DNA of 64,000 nt from an uncultured Oscillospiraceae bacterium (GCA_910587255.1 CAJUKT010000121.1:58133-122132); one strand, 5' to 3'; counted from the stretch's first letter, positions 14,994-23,281 are shown. Notes: generated by a model from the letters alone, not told the origin. Numbers and translations: made by a program.

Positions 14994-15203
14994 TTGGCGA
15001 AGAAGCAGGAGATACGGACGGTATCCTTCGTACATATCGGAGATGAGCTGGTGAACACTGATGACCTGGACGACGATCAGCGCCGCAGGCTGGCGACATG
15101 GCTGAAGACTACCTACCTAAACACGCTGTTCCAGGGGAAGGCCGAGTTCTTCGAGAGTAGCGGGGAAGGGGATTGCCAAGGTCGACGCCGTGGTGTAAAA
15201 TAG
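14994..15203 (+). CDS. Last accessory gene, small recombinase-neighbour-type protein
   Basis: A 69-residue protein. TTG 14994 has GAGGTGGGG upstream; a GTG at 14973 would lie before that site. The segment KKQEIRTVSFVHIGDELVNTDDL followed by QRRRLATWLKTTYLNTLF is one I recall as a widespread small protein encoded near site-specific recombinases on Bacillota mobile elements. Function unknown. It is followed by the terminator at 15209, so it marks the end of the element's plus-strand transcription. Confidence 0.5.
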   Translation: MAKKQEIRTVSFVHIGDELVNTDDLDDDQRRRLATWLKTTYLNTLFQGKAEFFESSGEGDCQGRRRGVK

Positions 15204-15208
15204 CGAAA

Positions 15209-15235
15209 GCCGGAGCAAAACCGCTCCGGCTTTTT
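15209..15235 (+). terminator. Terminator at the end of the accessory block
   Basis: GCCGGAGC, 6-base loop AAAACC, GCTCCGGC and then TTTTT. It ends operon 2 and separates the mobile block from the chromosomal cotJ gene at 15352. Confidence 0.9.
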
Positions 15236-15351
15236 CGTAGTCTGATGGAGTAAGATCCTCCATATTGAGAAATGATTACAGATGCCAGTTTGGGATTGCA
15301 GTTCTTAATGCGTACAGGATATTGCAGCTTTTTCTCATAAACAAACATGTC

Positions 15352-15810
15352 TCAAGCCCCCTCGTTCTTTTTGAATTCCCAGGGCCAAGGATCATCCAGC
15401 CAACGATAAGCGGCATCCTGCCCGGCGGACATCTGTGTCAAAGGGCCATGCATTTCCTCGTAGCGCTGCTTTGCCTCCCGGGCCATGGTGGTATACTGCT
15501 TGAAGAGCTGAAATGCCTCTGCATCGTCCCGGTGTGTGTCCAGATACAGCCCCAACTCGGTGACAACAAAGAGCAGTGCTTGAAGCTGGGTAGAATGGTT
15601 ATCCGGCAGGCCAGCGGCTTCCGCCTTCATATGGAAGGGCAGGTTCAGGCCGGGGAAAACAGTTCCGTTGGCCAGGGCATCGGCTTGGTTGTACTTCTGG
15701 CTGCCCCTCTGCTGGAAGGGTACATATGGTACAGCCAGAGGCGCGCAGGCGGGCATGGTGCCGCAGCTATCCGCGCAGGGGCGGGGATTAGTTTCGGTAT
15801 CAGGATTCAA
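15352..15810 (-). CDS. CotJA-CotJB fusion, spore coat protein
   Basis: A 152-residue protein that joins two spore coat families. Residues about 10-60 are CotJA-like (PLAVPYVPFQQRG, then LANGTVFPGLNLPF). Residues about 75-152 are CotJB-like: ELGLYLDTHRDDAEA, YEEMHGPLTQMS and the terminal DPWPWEFKK, all typical of CotJB. In Bacillus these are separate adjacent genes followed by cotJC, which is missing here. TTG 15810 is preferred because GGAGAG lies just upstream; an in-frame TTG at 15831 lies before that site. The product is probably a minor spore-coat component. Confidence 0.8.
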   Translation of the reverse strand: MNPDTETNPRPCADSCGTMPACAPLAVPYVPFQQRGSQKYNQADALANGTVFPGLNLPFHMKAEAAGLPDNHSTQLQALLFVVTELGLYLDTHRDDAEAFQLFKQYTTMAREAKQRYEEMHGPLTQMSAGQDAAYRWLDDPWPWEFKKNEGA

Positions 15811-15913
15811 GAGAATCTCTCCTTTGCTCAAAGTCTGGCAGCAAGGCTGCTAATTCAGCTTATGCTCCTGTACCTTTCAGTGTCACGGGAAATGTCGAAA
15901 AGATAAATTTGTG

Positions 15914-15942
15914 TTGAAATCTATAAATAGGCGTGGTATAAT
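15914..15942 (+). promoter_or_regulatory. Promoter of the SCIFF peptide gene
   Basis: TTGAAA at 15914-15919, a 17-bp spacer and TATAAT at 15937-15942 form a strong sigma-70 promoter ending 33 bp before the peptide start. Confidence 0.8.
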
Positions 15943-15975
15943 AAATCAATCTTTTGAATTGGAGGAAAGATACCC

Positions 15976-16119
15976 ATGACTCATGTCCAGACTCTGAACG
16001 GCGCAACCTTGAAGCAGAGCGCTGCCCATGGCGGTTGCGGCGAGTGCCAGACCTCTTGCCAGTCCGCCTGCAAGACCTCCTGTACTGTGGCCAACCAGAA
16101 GTGCGAGAATAACAAGTAA
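15976..16119 (+). CDS. scfA: SCIFF-family ranthipeptide precursor
   Basis: A 47-residue peptide with six Cys residues (21, 24, 28, 32, 36, 43) in the C-terminal half, matching the SCIFF pattern (six cysteines in forty-five residues). The leader MTHVQTLNGATLKQSA precedes the Cys cluster. GGAGG 11 bases upstream gives an efficient start. In related clusters a radical SAM enzyme forms thioether links from Cys sulphur to other residues. The family is near universal in Clostridia and has been linked to quorum-type signalling in some species, which I know only from the literature. The maturase gene follows directly. Confidence 0.93.
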   Translation: MTHVQTLNGATLKQSAAHGGCGECQTSCQSACKTSCTVANQKCENNK

Positions 16120-16135
16120 TTTATCAAAGCGCTGG

Positions 16136-16163
16136 AAAGGGTGGGCTTGTCCCACCCTTTTTC
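16136..16163 (+). terminator. Attenuator hairpin between SCIFF peptide and maturase
   Basis: AAAGGGTGGG (16136-16145), loop CTTGT, CCCACCCTTT (16151-16160) then further T residues. Partial read-through would give many more peptide transcripts than maturase transcripts, as expected for a precursor and its enzyme. Confidence 0.75.
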
Positions 16164-16188
16164 TGCGTGTCAAAGGAGGATGAACCCA

Positions 16189-17562
16189 ATGGTCCATACA
16201 TTCATCTGCTTAGGTGTGCCCATGGCAGTGGACGTGAACAGCGGTGCCGTTCATGTGTTGGATAACGCTGCCTACGATGTGCTGTCCCTCTTGGATGCTC
16301 CCATGGCGGACATCTGCCCAAAGGAATTCTACCAAAAGCTGCCGCAGTATACCCCCGCTGTGTTAAATGAGGCTTGGGGGGAGCTGTTGGAACTCCAAAA
16401 AACTGGGCTGTTGTTTACCAACGACAACTATATCGACCCTGCCGCCGCTACCCTAATGCAGCAGGATGCACCTATTAAGGCACTATGCCTTCACGTGTCT
16501 CACGACTGCAATCTGCGCTGCCAATACTGCTTCGCTTCCACTGGTGACTTTGGCACCGGCCGGCGGATGACCATGGATGTGGAGACAGCAAAAAAGGCCA
16601 TCGACTTCGTGATTGAACGATCCGGCAACCGACGTAACATTGAGGTAGACTTCTTTGGCGGTGAACCGCTGATGGCAATGGATACGGTGAAGGCTACAGT
16701 GGAATATGCCCGGTCTCTGGAGCAAAAACACAATAAAAATTTCCGCTTCACCATCACCACCAACGGCGTACTGCTCGATGACGAAAATATTGAGTACATC
16801 AATCGGGAGATGTCCAACGCAGTGCTGTCTCTGGACGGCCGCTCTGAGGTCAATGACCGAATGCGCAGGACAGTGAGTGGAGGAGGAAGCTATGATGTAA
16901 TTCTGCCCAAGTTCCAGAAGCTGGTGCAGGGTAGGGGAGAGAAGGACTATTATCTTCGGGGAACCTTCACCCGGTACAACCCGGATTTTGCCGCCGATGT
17001 GCTCCATATCGCCGACCAGGGGTTCCGCCACGTGTCAGTGGAACCTGTGGTCGGTAGCCTTGACTGCGATTATTCCTTCCGAGAGGAGGATCTGCCTGGC
17101 ATTCTGGAGGAATACGAGCGGTTGGCTTTAGAGCTTTTGAAACGAGAGGATGTTAATTTCTTTCATTTTAATGTGGACTTGTCTCAGGGGCCGTGTGTCA
17201 TTAAGCGGATGCGGGGATGTGGAGCCGGGTGCGAATATGTGGCCGTTACCCCGGACGGTGATATCTATCCCTGCCATCAGTTTGTGGGAAATGAGGAGTA
17301 CAGGCTTGGCAATGTTTACGACGATGCCTTTAATATGGAGTTGTCCAGAAAATTTGCCGGACTGAACATCTACACAAGGCCAGACTGTAAAGATTGCTGG
17401 GCCCGATTCTATTGCAGCGGGGGATGCTCTGCATCCAATCTGCTTGTCAATGGCGACATAAAAAAGCCCAATCGCTTTGGCTGCGACATGCAGCGCAAAC
17501 GCCTGGAATGTGCCATCGCTATAAAAGCAATTCGGGCTGGAATGGCAAAGATTGAGCCCTAG
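16189..17562 (+). CDS. scfB: SCIFF radical SAM maturase (SPASM domain)
   Basis: A 457-residue radical SAM enzyme that modifies the SCIFF peptide. ATG 16189 has AAAGGAGG upstream; ATG 16180 is directly on the ribosome site. The N-terminal about 90 residues form a peptide-recognition (RRE-like) region. The radical SAM cluster motif CNLRCQYC has Cys 107, 111 and 114. Further on come FFGGEPLM, a family signature, and C-terminal SPASM Cys residues in GCGAGCEYVAVTPDG, YPCHQF, CKDCWARFYCSGGCS and GCD. These bind two auxiliary 4Fe-4S clusters. Coupling to the peptide gene is direct, with an attenuator between them. Confidence 0.93.
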   Translation: MVHTFICLGVPMAVDVNSGAVHVLDNAAYDVLSLLDAPMADICPKEFYQKLPQYTPAVLNEAWGELLELQKTGLLFTNDNYIDPAAATLMQQDAPIKALCLHVSHDCNLRCQYCFASTGDFGTGRRMTMDVETAKKAIDFVIERSGNRRNIEVDFFGGEPLMAMDTVKATVEYARSLEQKHNKNFRFTITTNGVLLDDENIEYINREMSNAVLSLDGRSEVNDRMRRTVSGGGSYDVILPKFQKLVQGRGEKDYYLRGTFTRYNPDFAADVLHIADQGFRHVSVEPVVGSLDCDYSFREEDLPGILEEYERLALELLKREDVNFFHFNVDLSQGPCVIKRMRGCGAGCEYVAVTPDGDIYPCHQFVGNEEYRLGNVYDDAFNMELSRKFAGLNIYTRPDCKDCWARFYCSGGCSASNLLVNGDIKKPNRFGCDMQRKRLECAIAIKAIRAGMAKIEP

Positions 17563-17583
17563 CTCCAAAAATTTGAAAACGTT

Positions 17584-17633
17584 AGCAAAACGGTTTGGGA
17601 TCTCAACATTTTGAGGCTCCAAACCGTTTTGCT
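17584..17633 (+). terminator. Long perfect hairpin after the maturase
   Basis: AGCAAAACGGTTTGG (17584-17598) and CCAAACCGTTTTGCT (17619-17633) are perfect 15-bp arms, and the loop contains a second stem CTCAA/TTGAG. No T-run follows, so it may be a processing or termination element of unusual type. It lies 21 bp after the stop. Confidence 0.6.
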
Positions 17634-17977
17634 ACAATATCCTGCGCCCTCCGCTACCCCAAATACACAGTTTACATAATTTTGTTTACATAAAACAGAC
17701 GCATAAAAAATTTTATAAGAAATCTGGACGATTTCTCTTGCCTTTCCAGGAAAAGAGGTCTATATTAAATAAAGACACTGCTTTGTTGCCATTGGAATAA
17801 AGTCTATTTCTATCCCAGCATATAGGATGCGTATGCTTACGGCGATTACATGCTGTATATGCGCGGGCAGTGGTTGACAAAGTGTTGCTGCGTTTTTGTC
17901 TGGCATACGCTTCGGTTTTCAAACATAATATAGTTTCAGCGCAAAGGCTATATTTGGGAAATCCGGGGTGATGAACG
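17634..17977. other. Gene-free stretch upstream of spoIIM
   Basis: About 340 bp of AT-rich DNA without a credible gene. It contains a direct repeat GTTTACATAA (17670-17679 and 17684-17693), and TTGACA at 17875 without a good -10. Sporulation-type promoter elements may be present but I cannot define them confidently. Confidence 0.4.
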
Positions 17978-18592
17978 GTGACAGTCCGCAGAATGGGGAG
18001 CCGGATTAAATCTGCTCCGGCCTGGGACAGGCTGACCCAATTAGTGGTTCTGGGCATTTGTTTTGCGGCAGGCACATTGGGCGGGTTCCTGTTTTCGGGC
18101 TGGGGTGAACAGAGCCCTGAATTGTTAGACTACCTGAGCCGCTACTTTGAGATAGCGGCTCAGGGAAGTGGAGTAGAGCCTGGCTTGTTGTCTTCTGCCT
18201 GGGATTTGATCCGTTGGCCGCTTGCATCATTTCTGTTGGGAGTTTCTGCGTTCGGGGTGGTGGGGATTCCTGCCCTATTGGCGCTCCGTGGTTTTTTGTT
18301 GGCGTATTCCGCTGCTATTTTTGCCCGGCTGTTCGGCCTGCCCGGCGTGGCGGCTTCATTTGCGGCTTTTGGGGTAACGGCTCTTGTAGCGGTACCAGTG
18401 CTGTTCGTGGTGTCGGCAGATGCGTTCCGGCAGTCGCTGGGCCGCCTGTCAGGGGAGCGTCCCACATCTTGGGCTCAGAGAGCCCAAGCATTGTCCCCCT
18501 GCGCTGGGGTGCTGGTATTAGCTGTGGCCTTACAGCAGACGCTAATGCCCGCGCTGCTCGCTGCGGTGTGTACCCGGCTGTTTATTTCGTGA
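17978..18592 (+). CDS. spoIIM: Stage II sporulation protein M-like
   Basis: A 204-residue integral membrane protein started at GTG 17978. Five or so hydrophobic segments are visible; the segment GIPALLALRGFLLAYSAAI carries the G-I-P and R-G-F motifs typical of SpoIIM, which works with SpoIID and SpoIIP in engulfment. It is followed 19 bp later by xerD; in Bacillus spoIIM is also near xerD, which supports the call. Sequence identity to characterised SpoIIM cannot be measured here. Confidence 0.7.
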   Translation: MTVRRMGSRIKSAPAWDRLTQLVVLGICFAAGTLGGFLFSGWGEQSPELLDYLSRYFEIAAQGSGVEPGLLSSAWDLIRWPLASFLLGVSAFGVVGIPALLALRGFLLAYSAAIFARLFGLPGVAASFAAFGVTALVAVPVLFVVSADAFRQSLGRLSGERPTSWAQRAQALSPCAGVLVLAVALQQTLMPALLAAVCTRLFIS

Positions 18593-18611
18593 GAAGAGGA
18601 GTTGAGCGGCT

Positions 18612-19490
18612 TTGGATCATCTCACTGGTTATGAGGCGTGGCTGGCCCAGGAAAAACGGGTTGCCGTCAATACACTCAGCTCCTACCTTAGAGATGTGCG
18701 CCAGTTTGCCGACTGGGCCGGTCAGGAACATCTGGATATCACTCAGATGAGCCAGGATGATATACGGTTTTATGCCCAGCACTTGGAGAGGAAGGGAAAA
18801 TCCAACGCCACAATTGTTCGATCTGTTGCGGCATTAAAATCTTTTTACACCTACCTTATTTCTATCCGGGCGGTGCAGATAAATCCTGCCAAGGGCTTCA
18901 GTCCCTGCCGGGCAGAGCGTAAGCTGCCCGCTATCCTCTCAAACCATGAGGTGGATCTGTTTTTGGAGCAGCCCGATCCCTCCGACTCCAAGGGCTGCCG
19001 GGACAAGGCCATGCTTGAACTGCTGTACGCCACAGGTATTCGGGTCTCTGAACTCATTTCGCTGGATGTACAGGATCTGAATCTGTCTGCCAGCTTTTTG
19101 CGCTGCCGGGGGCGGAGCAAAGAGCGGGTGGTGCCGCTCTACAAAGGGGCAGTGCGGGCCATGGCTGCATATATCAACGATGTGCGGCCTCAACTTTTGG
19201 AAAACCCTGGGGAAACTGCTCTCTTCGTTAACATGAACGGGGAACGAATGAGCCGGCAGGGTTTTTGGAAGATTGTCAAATGTTATCAGGATAAGGCGGG
19301 CATCCATAAAGATATCACCCCGCACACGCTGAGGCACTCTTTTGCCGCCCATTTGCTGGAAAACGGAGCGGATCTCAAGTCTATTCAGGAAATGCTGGGC
19401 CATGCAGATATCTCTGCCACCCAAATCTATGCCCAGGTGATCAACCAAAGACTCCGGGATGTCTATGTTATGGCCCACCCCCGTGCCTGA
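18612..19490 (+). CDS. xerD: Tyrosine recombinase XerD
   Basis: A 292-residue tyrosine recombinase started at TTG 18612. The N-terminal SAM-like region is followed by the catalytic domain with conserved Arg in ATGIRVSELISL, Lys in the beta-hairpin region (RGRSKERVVPL), the box HTLRHSFAAHLLENGADL (His-Leu-Arg-His) and Tyr in ATQIYAQV. Length and pattern fit XerD, which resolves chromosome dimers at dif. Genes ruvC and ruvA follow on the same strand. There is no sign of an integrase role, as the gene sits in conserved chromosomal context. Confidence 0.9.
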   Translation: MDHLTGYEAWLAQEKRVAVNTLSSYLRDVRQFADWAGQEHLDITQMSQDDIRFYAQHLERKGKSNATIVRSVAALKSFYTYLISIRAVQINPAKGFSPCRAERKLPAILSNHEVDLFLEQPDPSDSKGCRDKAMLELLYATGIRVSELISLDVQDLNLSASFLRCRGRSKERVVPLYKGAVRAMAAYINDVRPQLLENPGETALFVNMNGERMSRQGFWKIVKCYQDKAGIHKDITPHTLRHSFAAHLLENGADLKSIQEMLGHADISATQIYAQVINQRLRDVYVMAHPRA

Positions 19491-19600
19491 CCAGCAAACC
19501 TCTGCGGCGGATGATAGCGTCATCCGCCGTTTTTGCTTGTCTTTGCTGGCGAATTGTGGTATCATATATGAAGACATTATGGAGGCGGGAGGGCGTGCCG

Positions 19601-20092
19601 TTGCTGATTCTTGGAATAGACCCCGGGTACGCCATTGTGGGCTTTGGCCTGGTGGAGTCCATTCAGGGAAAATACCGTTTGGCCGCCTGCGGAGCCATCA
19701 ACACGCCTGCGGGAGTGCGCCTGCCTGCAAGGTTGTGGCGGATTTCCACTGACTTGGAAGATCTTATTGGCCAATTTCACCCGGACGTGATGGCAATTGA
19801 GGAGTTATTCTTCAACCACAACGTCACCACCGGCATTGGAGTGGCTCAAGCTCGAGGCGTTATCCTTATGACCGCGGAAAAACTGGGCTTGCCAATCTGC
19901 GAATACAATCCTTCCCAAGTGAAGCAGGCGGTGGTAGGTTACGGAAAGGCGGAAAAGCGGCAGGTAATGGATATGACCAAGCGGCTACTGAACCTGAACG
20001 CCGTCCCCAAGCCGGACGATGCCGCCGATGCAGTGGCGATTGCCTTGTGTCACGCCCGGTCGGCCACATCCCTGTTGAAAACCATACACTGA
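19601..20092 (+). CDS. ruvC: Holliday junction endonuclease RuvC
   Basis: A 163-residue RNase H-fold nuclease that resolves Holliday junctions. TTG 19601 is chosen: GGGAGGG lies about 7 bases upstream, and the catalytic start LLILGIDPG follows immediately. The catalytic Asp of GIDPG, Glu of AIEELFF and two Asp of PDDAADAVAIA are all present. Length fits the family (about 160-170). It lies 16 bp upstream of ruvA and shares its strand with ruvB downstream. Confidence 0.93.
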   Translation: MLILGIDPGYAIVGFGLVESIQGKYRLAACGAINTPAGVRLPARLWRISTDLEDLIGQFHPDVMAIEELFFNHNVTTGIGVAQARGVILMTAEKLGLPICEYNPSQVKQAVVGYGKAEKRQVMDMTKRLLNLNAVPKPDDAADAVAIALCHARSATSLLKTIH

Positions 20093-20108
20093 ATTTGGAG
20101 AGATCATT

Positions 20109-20714
20109 GTGTTTTATTATTTGAATGGAACTGTTGCCCGGGTGGAGCCCTATCTGGCTGTCATTGACTGCGGCGGGGTCGGCTATGCCTGCCGCACCAC
20201 CAATTACACTGTCAGTAAACTCAGTGTGGGGAAAGCAGCAAAGCTTTACACTCATCTCTATGTCCGGGAGGAGATTTTTGAACTGTATGGTTTTTCCAGC
20301 GAGAGTGAATTAGGCTGTTTTCGGATGCTGATTGGAGTGTCTGGGGTGGGCCCCAAAGCGGCGTTGGCTATTTTGTCTTCCAATAGTCCAGAGGGACTGG
20401 CTATGGCTATTGTATCCGATAATGAAAAGGCGCTGACCTCCGCACCAGGCATTGGCAAAAAGATTGCCCAGCGCATTATTTTGGAACTGAAGGATAAACT
20501 GGCCAAGGGGCAGCTCACTACGGGCGGGGGAGAAACCTTCGCCGGAGGCGTTACCATTATCCCGGAGAACAAGGCCAGCGAGGCGTCTGCCGCCTTGGCG
20601 GTACTGGGCTACAGCCAGAGCGAGATCGCCGTGGCGCTCAAGGGGATTGACTTGGACGGGATGTCCTTGGAGTCTGTGATTAAGCAAGCTCTGAAAAAGA
20701 TGGTAAAGGCATGA
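20109..20714 (+). CDS. ruvA: Holliday junction DNA helicase subunit RuvA
   Basis: A 201-residue protein started at GTG 20109. Domain I begins MFYYLNGTVARVEP; two helix-hairpin-helix motifs are visible (GVSGVGPKAALAIL and APGIGKKIAQRIILELKDKL). The C-terminal three-helix domain (about 150-201) contacts RuvB. With RuvB it drives branch migration. Its stop overlaps the start of an unrelated P-loop gene, which separates it from ruvB. Confidence 0.94.
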   Translation: MFYYLNGTVARVEPYLAVIDCGGVGYACRTTNYTVSKLSVGKAAKLYTHLYVREEIFELYGFSSESELGCFRMLIGVSGVGPKAALAILSSNSPEGLAMAIVSDNEKALTSAPGIGKKIAQRIILELKDKLAKGQLTTGGGETFAGGVTIIPENKASEASAALAVLGYSQSEIAVALKGIDLDGMSLESVIKQALKKMVKA

Positions 20715-21220
20715 AAACACTCATATTTATTAACGGCCCAATGGGTGTAGGCAAATCCGTTGTATGTAAGGCTCTCTTGGAACGGTTGACGCCTGGCGTT
20801 TACTTGGATGGAGACTGGTGTTGGAACATGAACCCATTCCAGGTGACGGACGAGACTAGGGCTATGGTGTTGGATAACATCACCGCCATGCTCTCCCGCT
20901 TTTTAGCCTGCGCGGAACTGGACTACGTGATCTTCGGCTGGGTTATGCACCAACCTGAGATTGCTGAGAGCATTTTAAACCGACTGGAACTGCATGGTGT
21001 AAAGAAGATGCACTACACACTTTTGTGTTCGGAGCAAACCCTCTCCCAACGTATAGAAAGAGATGTTCAGGCTGGTGTACGCTATGCAGACGCACTGGAA
21101 CGCAGTATGACTTATCTGCCGCTTTATGCCAGTCAAAATACAGTTAAGCTGATGACGGATGGACTTTCTCCTCAAGAAATCGCAGAATGGATTATAGAAC
21201 ATGGATTAAAGGAATGCTGA
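20711..21220 (+). CDS. P-loop nucleotide kinase-like protein inside the ruv cluster
   Basis: A 169-residue protein with Walker A GPMGVGKS at residues about 9-16 and a kinase-like layout: a YLDGDWCWN segment after the first helix, a central helix, LLCSEQTLSQRIERD in the lid region. This resembles small AAA_18-type kinases of unknown substrate. It overlaps ruvA by 4 bp, so it is expressed with it, but ruv operons in related species do not usually contain such a gene. The substrate cannot be inferred. Confidence 0.65.
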   Translation: MKTLIFINGPMGVGKSVVCKALLERLTPGVYLDGDWCWNMNPFQVTDETRAMVLDNITAMLSRFLACAELDYVIFGWVMHQPEIAESILNRLELHGVKKMHYTLLCSEQTLSQRIERDVQAGVRYADALERSMTYLPLYASQNTVKLMTDGLSPQEIAEWIIEHGLKEC

Positions 21221-21416
21221 CCTTTGAGAATGCTGTCATTCTTAGTGCTATCAAGTATTAGCGCTGCATTTATTTGTGGGAAGGGTCGCGTGCGGGGTGT
21301 TATTGCGCTAAGCCATGTGCTTAACAACAGGCCCTTTATGCATACGTTCTTATCTTGCTTGTAATTTTGACGTTATTTATATGACACCATCAAAAAAGTC
21401 AAGAGGAAGTGAACCT

Positions 21417-22478
21417 TTGAGCATCGACTTTTCTGACAGTGGAGGCTTTGAGACGGAATCGCCTCTTGTGACTACCTCGCTAACCCAGGCCGATGAAGGA
21501 GAGGGATCTCTACGCCCGAAAACCTTGACCGAGTACATTGGTCAGGAGAAGGCAAAGGGGAATCTGTCCATTTTTATCCAAGCTGCCAAAATGCGTGGGG
21601 AGCCCCTGGACCATGTGCTGCTCCATGGTCCTCCGGGGCTGGGTAAAACCACCCTGTCTGGCATTATTGCTAACGAGATGGGGGTAAATATTCGCATTAC
21701 TTCTGGTCCGGCTATTGAGAAACCAGGCGACTTGGCAGCGCTTCTTACCAATCTTCAGGAAAATGATATCCTGTTTGTGGACGAGATTCACCGGCTTAAC
21801 CGCGCTGTGGAGGAGATTTTATATCCAGCCATGGAGGACTATGCCATTGATATTATTATTGGCAAAGGCCCTTCCGCTAATTCTATCCGATTGGATCTTC
21901 CCAAGTTTACCCTCATTGGAGCCACAACACGGGCGGGGCAATTGTCTGCGCCCCTACGAGACCGCTTCGGCGTCACCTTGCGGCTGGAGCTGTATACCCC
22001 AGAGGAGTTGGCCCTGATTGTCACCCGTTCATCAGGAATCTTGGATGTGCCAATCGAAAGGGAAGGGGCTCTGGAAATTGCCCGGCGTAGCCGGGGTACT
22101 CCCCGGATCGCCAATCGAATGCTCCGCCGGGTACGGGACTTTGCCCAGGTCACTGCAGGGGGTGTGATCACTCGCTCTGTAGCAGACCGTGCCCTACAGG
22201 CACTAGAGATTGATGAGTTAGGTCTGGATAATGTGGACCGGCGAATGATGGAGAGCATTATTGTCAACTATGGCGGGGGACCAGTGGGGCTGGATACCCT
22301 AGCCGCCACCATCAATGAGGAGTCGGTCACCCTGGAGGACGTATATGAACCCTATCTCATGCAGCTGGGTTTTCTCACCCGCACACCAAGAGGGCGGTGT
22401 GTTACACCAAAGGCTTACCAGCACCTGGGTTTGACTGTGCCAGGCGGGGCCGAACCTCCAGAGCAGTTGTCTTTTTAA
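21417..22478 (+). CDS. ruvB: Holliday junction DNA helicase RuvB
   Basis: An AAA+ ATPase of 353 residues started at TTG 21417, with GAGGAAGTG upstream; ATG 21381 (12 residues longer) is an alternative. Walker A GPPGLGKTT, Walker B LFVDEIHRL, sensor GATTRAGQLSAPLRDRFG and arginine-finger region are all present, followed by the winged-helix domain (YGGGPVGLDTLAATINEE). RuvB is the motor of RuvAB branch migration. It lies apart from ruvA by a P-loop gene and about 200 bp. Confidence 0.95.
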   Translation: MSIDFSDSGGFETESPLVTTSLTQADEGEGSLRPKTLTEYIGQEKAKGNLSIFIQAAKMRGEPLDHVLLHGPPGLGKTTLSGIIANEMGVNIRITSGPAIEKPGDLAALLTNLQENDILFVDEIHRLNRAVEEILYPAMEDYAIDIIIGKGPSANSIRLDLPKFTLIGATTRAGQLSAPLRDRFGVTLRLELYTPEELALIVTRSSGILDVPIEREGALEIARRSRGTPRIANRMLRRVRDFAQVTAGGVITRSVADRALQALEIDELGLDNVDRRMMESIIVNYGGGPVGLDTLAATINEESVTLEDVYEPYLMQLGFLTRTPRGRCVTPKAYQHLGLTVPGGAEPPEQLSF

Positions 22479-22580
22479 CCCATTTTGCAAGAATAAATTT
22501 CCACCTTCATCCAAAATTGTAAATTACTATGGACTGGCGGACGATTTTAGAAGATTTTCTAAAATTATCAGTGAAACCAA

Positions 22581-22609
22581 TTGACATTTCAGCAGTTATG
22601 TGATTAAAT
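22581..22609 (+). promoter_or_regulatory. Promoter upstream of sigH
   Basis: TTGACA at 22581-22586, 17 bp, TTAAAT at 22604-22609; the gene starts 15 bp after the -10 box, which implies a very short leader. Confidence 0.65.
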
Positions 22610-22624
22610 ATACAGGGTCGAGTT

Positions 22625-23215
22625 ATGAGTGAGATCACTTCCAAGATAAGTGAATACAGTGATGAAGCGTTATGCGCATTAGTGGCAAACGGTTGCCGGG
22701 ACGCAGAAGAAGAATTGGTCAAGCGTTATTTCCGTTCTGTGCGCATGTATGCCCGCCCCTATTTTTTGGCGGGAGGAGACAGTGAAGACCTGATTCAAGA
22801 GGCTATGTTTGGCCTGTTGAAGGCAATTCGGGAGTTTGATCCCCGTTGCGACGCACGGTTCAGAACTTTTGCCGAGGTGTGCATCCGTAACCGTATCCGC
22901 TCCGCTGTCACCAATGCTACTCGGAGCAAGCATGCTCCCCTGAATGACAGCATTCCCTTTAAGTCCCCCATGCTGGGTATTGGCGCTAGTCCAGAGGAGT
23001 TGTATATCAGCAGGGAAGAGGAGACAGAACGGCTGGCCCGTCTGGGAAAACAGTTATCTCCCTTAGAGCGTAAAGTGTTACAGCTCTTTTTGCTCGGTTT
23101 GTCCTATCAGGAAATCAGTAAGCAGGTGGGACGCTCCATGAAATCCGTGGACAATGCGGTTCAGCGGATTCGGCGTAAGGTCGCCGTTAATTTTGGCGTT
23201 TTCAGCGAAAGCTGA
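22625..23215 (+). CDS. sigH: RNA polymerase sigma-H-type factor
   Basis: A 196-residue sigma-70-family protein with region 2 (YFLAGGDSEDLIQEAMFGLLKAIREFDP) and region 4 (QLSPLERKVLQLFLLGLSYQEISKQVGRSMKSVDNAVQRIRRK). It aligns well with Bacillus SigH, including ARSYFLIGADREDIVQEG against ARPYFLAGGDSEDLIQEA. In sporulators SigH activates early sporulation genes. Sporulation genes elsewhere in the window (spoIIM, cwlD, spoIVFA/B, cotJ) agree with this identity. It is probably monocistronic. Confidence 0.88.
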   Translation: MSEITSKISEYSDEALCALVANGCRDAEEELVKRYFRSVRMYARPYFLAGGDSEDLIQEAMFGLLKAIREFDPRCDARFRTFAEVCIRNRIRSAVTNATRSKHAPLNDSIPFKSPMLGIGASPEELYISREEETERLARLGKQLSPLERKVLQLFLLGLSYQEISKQVGRSMKSVDNAVQRIRRKVAVNFGVFSES

Positions 23216-23281
23216 CGCAAATATTACAGTCCCAGCAGGTTGTATTTCCGATTCTGGGCATCAAAAGAGAGGGTATTTCCA

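Noticed and set aside
15265..15906. Plus-strand open frame opposite the CotJ fusion
   Set aside because: CotJA and CotJB signatures are on the minus strand; the plus frame has no motifs.
17713..18075. Possible 120-codon minus-strand gene upstream of spoIIM
   Set aside because: It has no ribosome site, no recognisable fold and overlaps the spoIIM start; composition is unlike coding DNA of neighbours.
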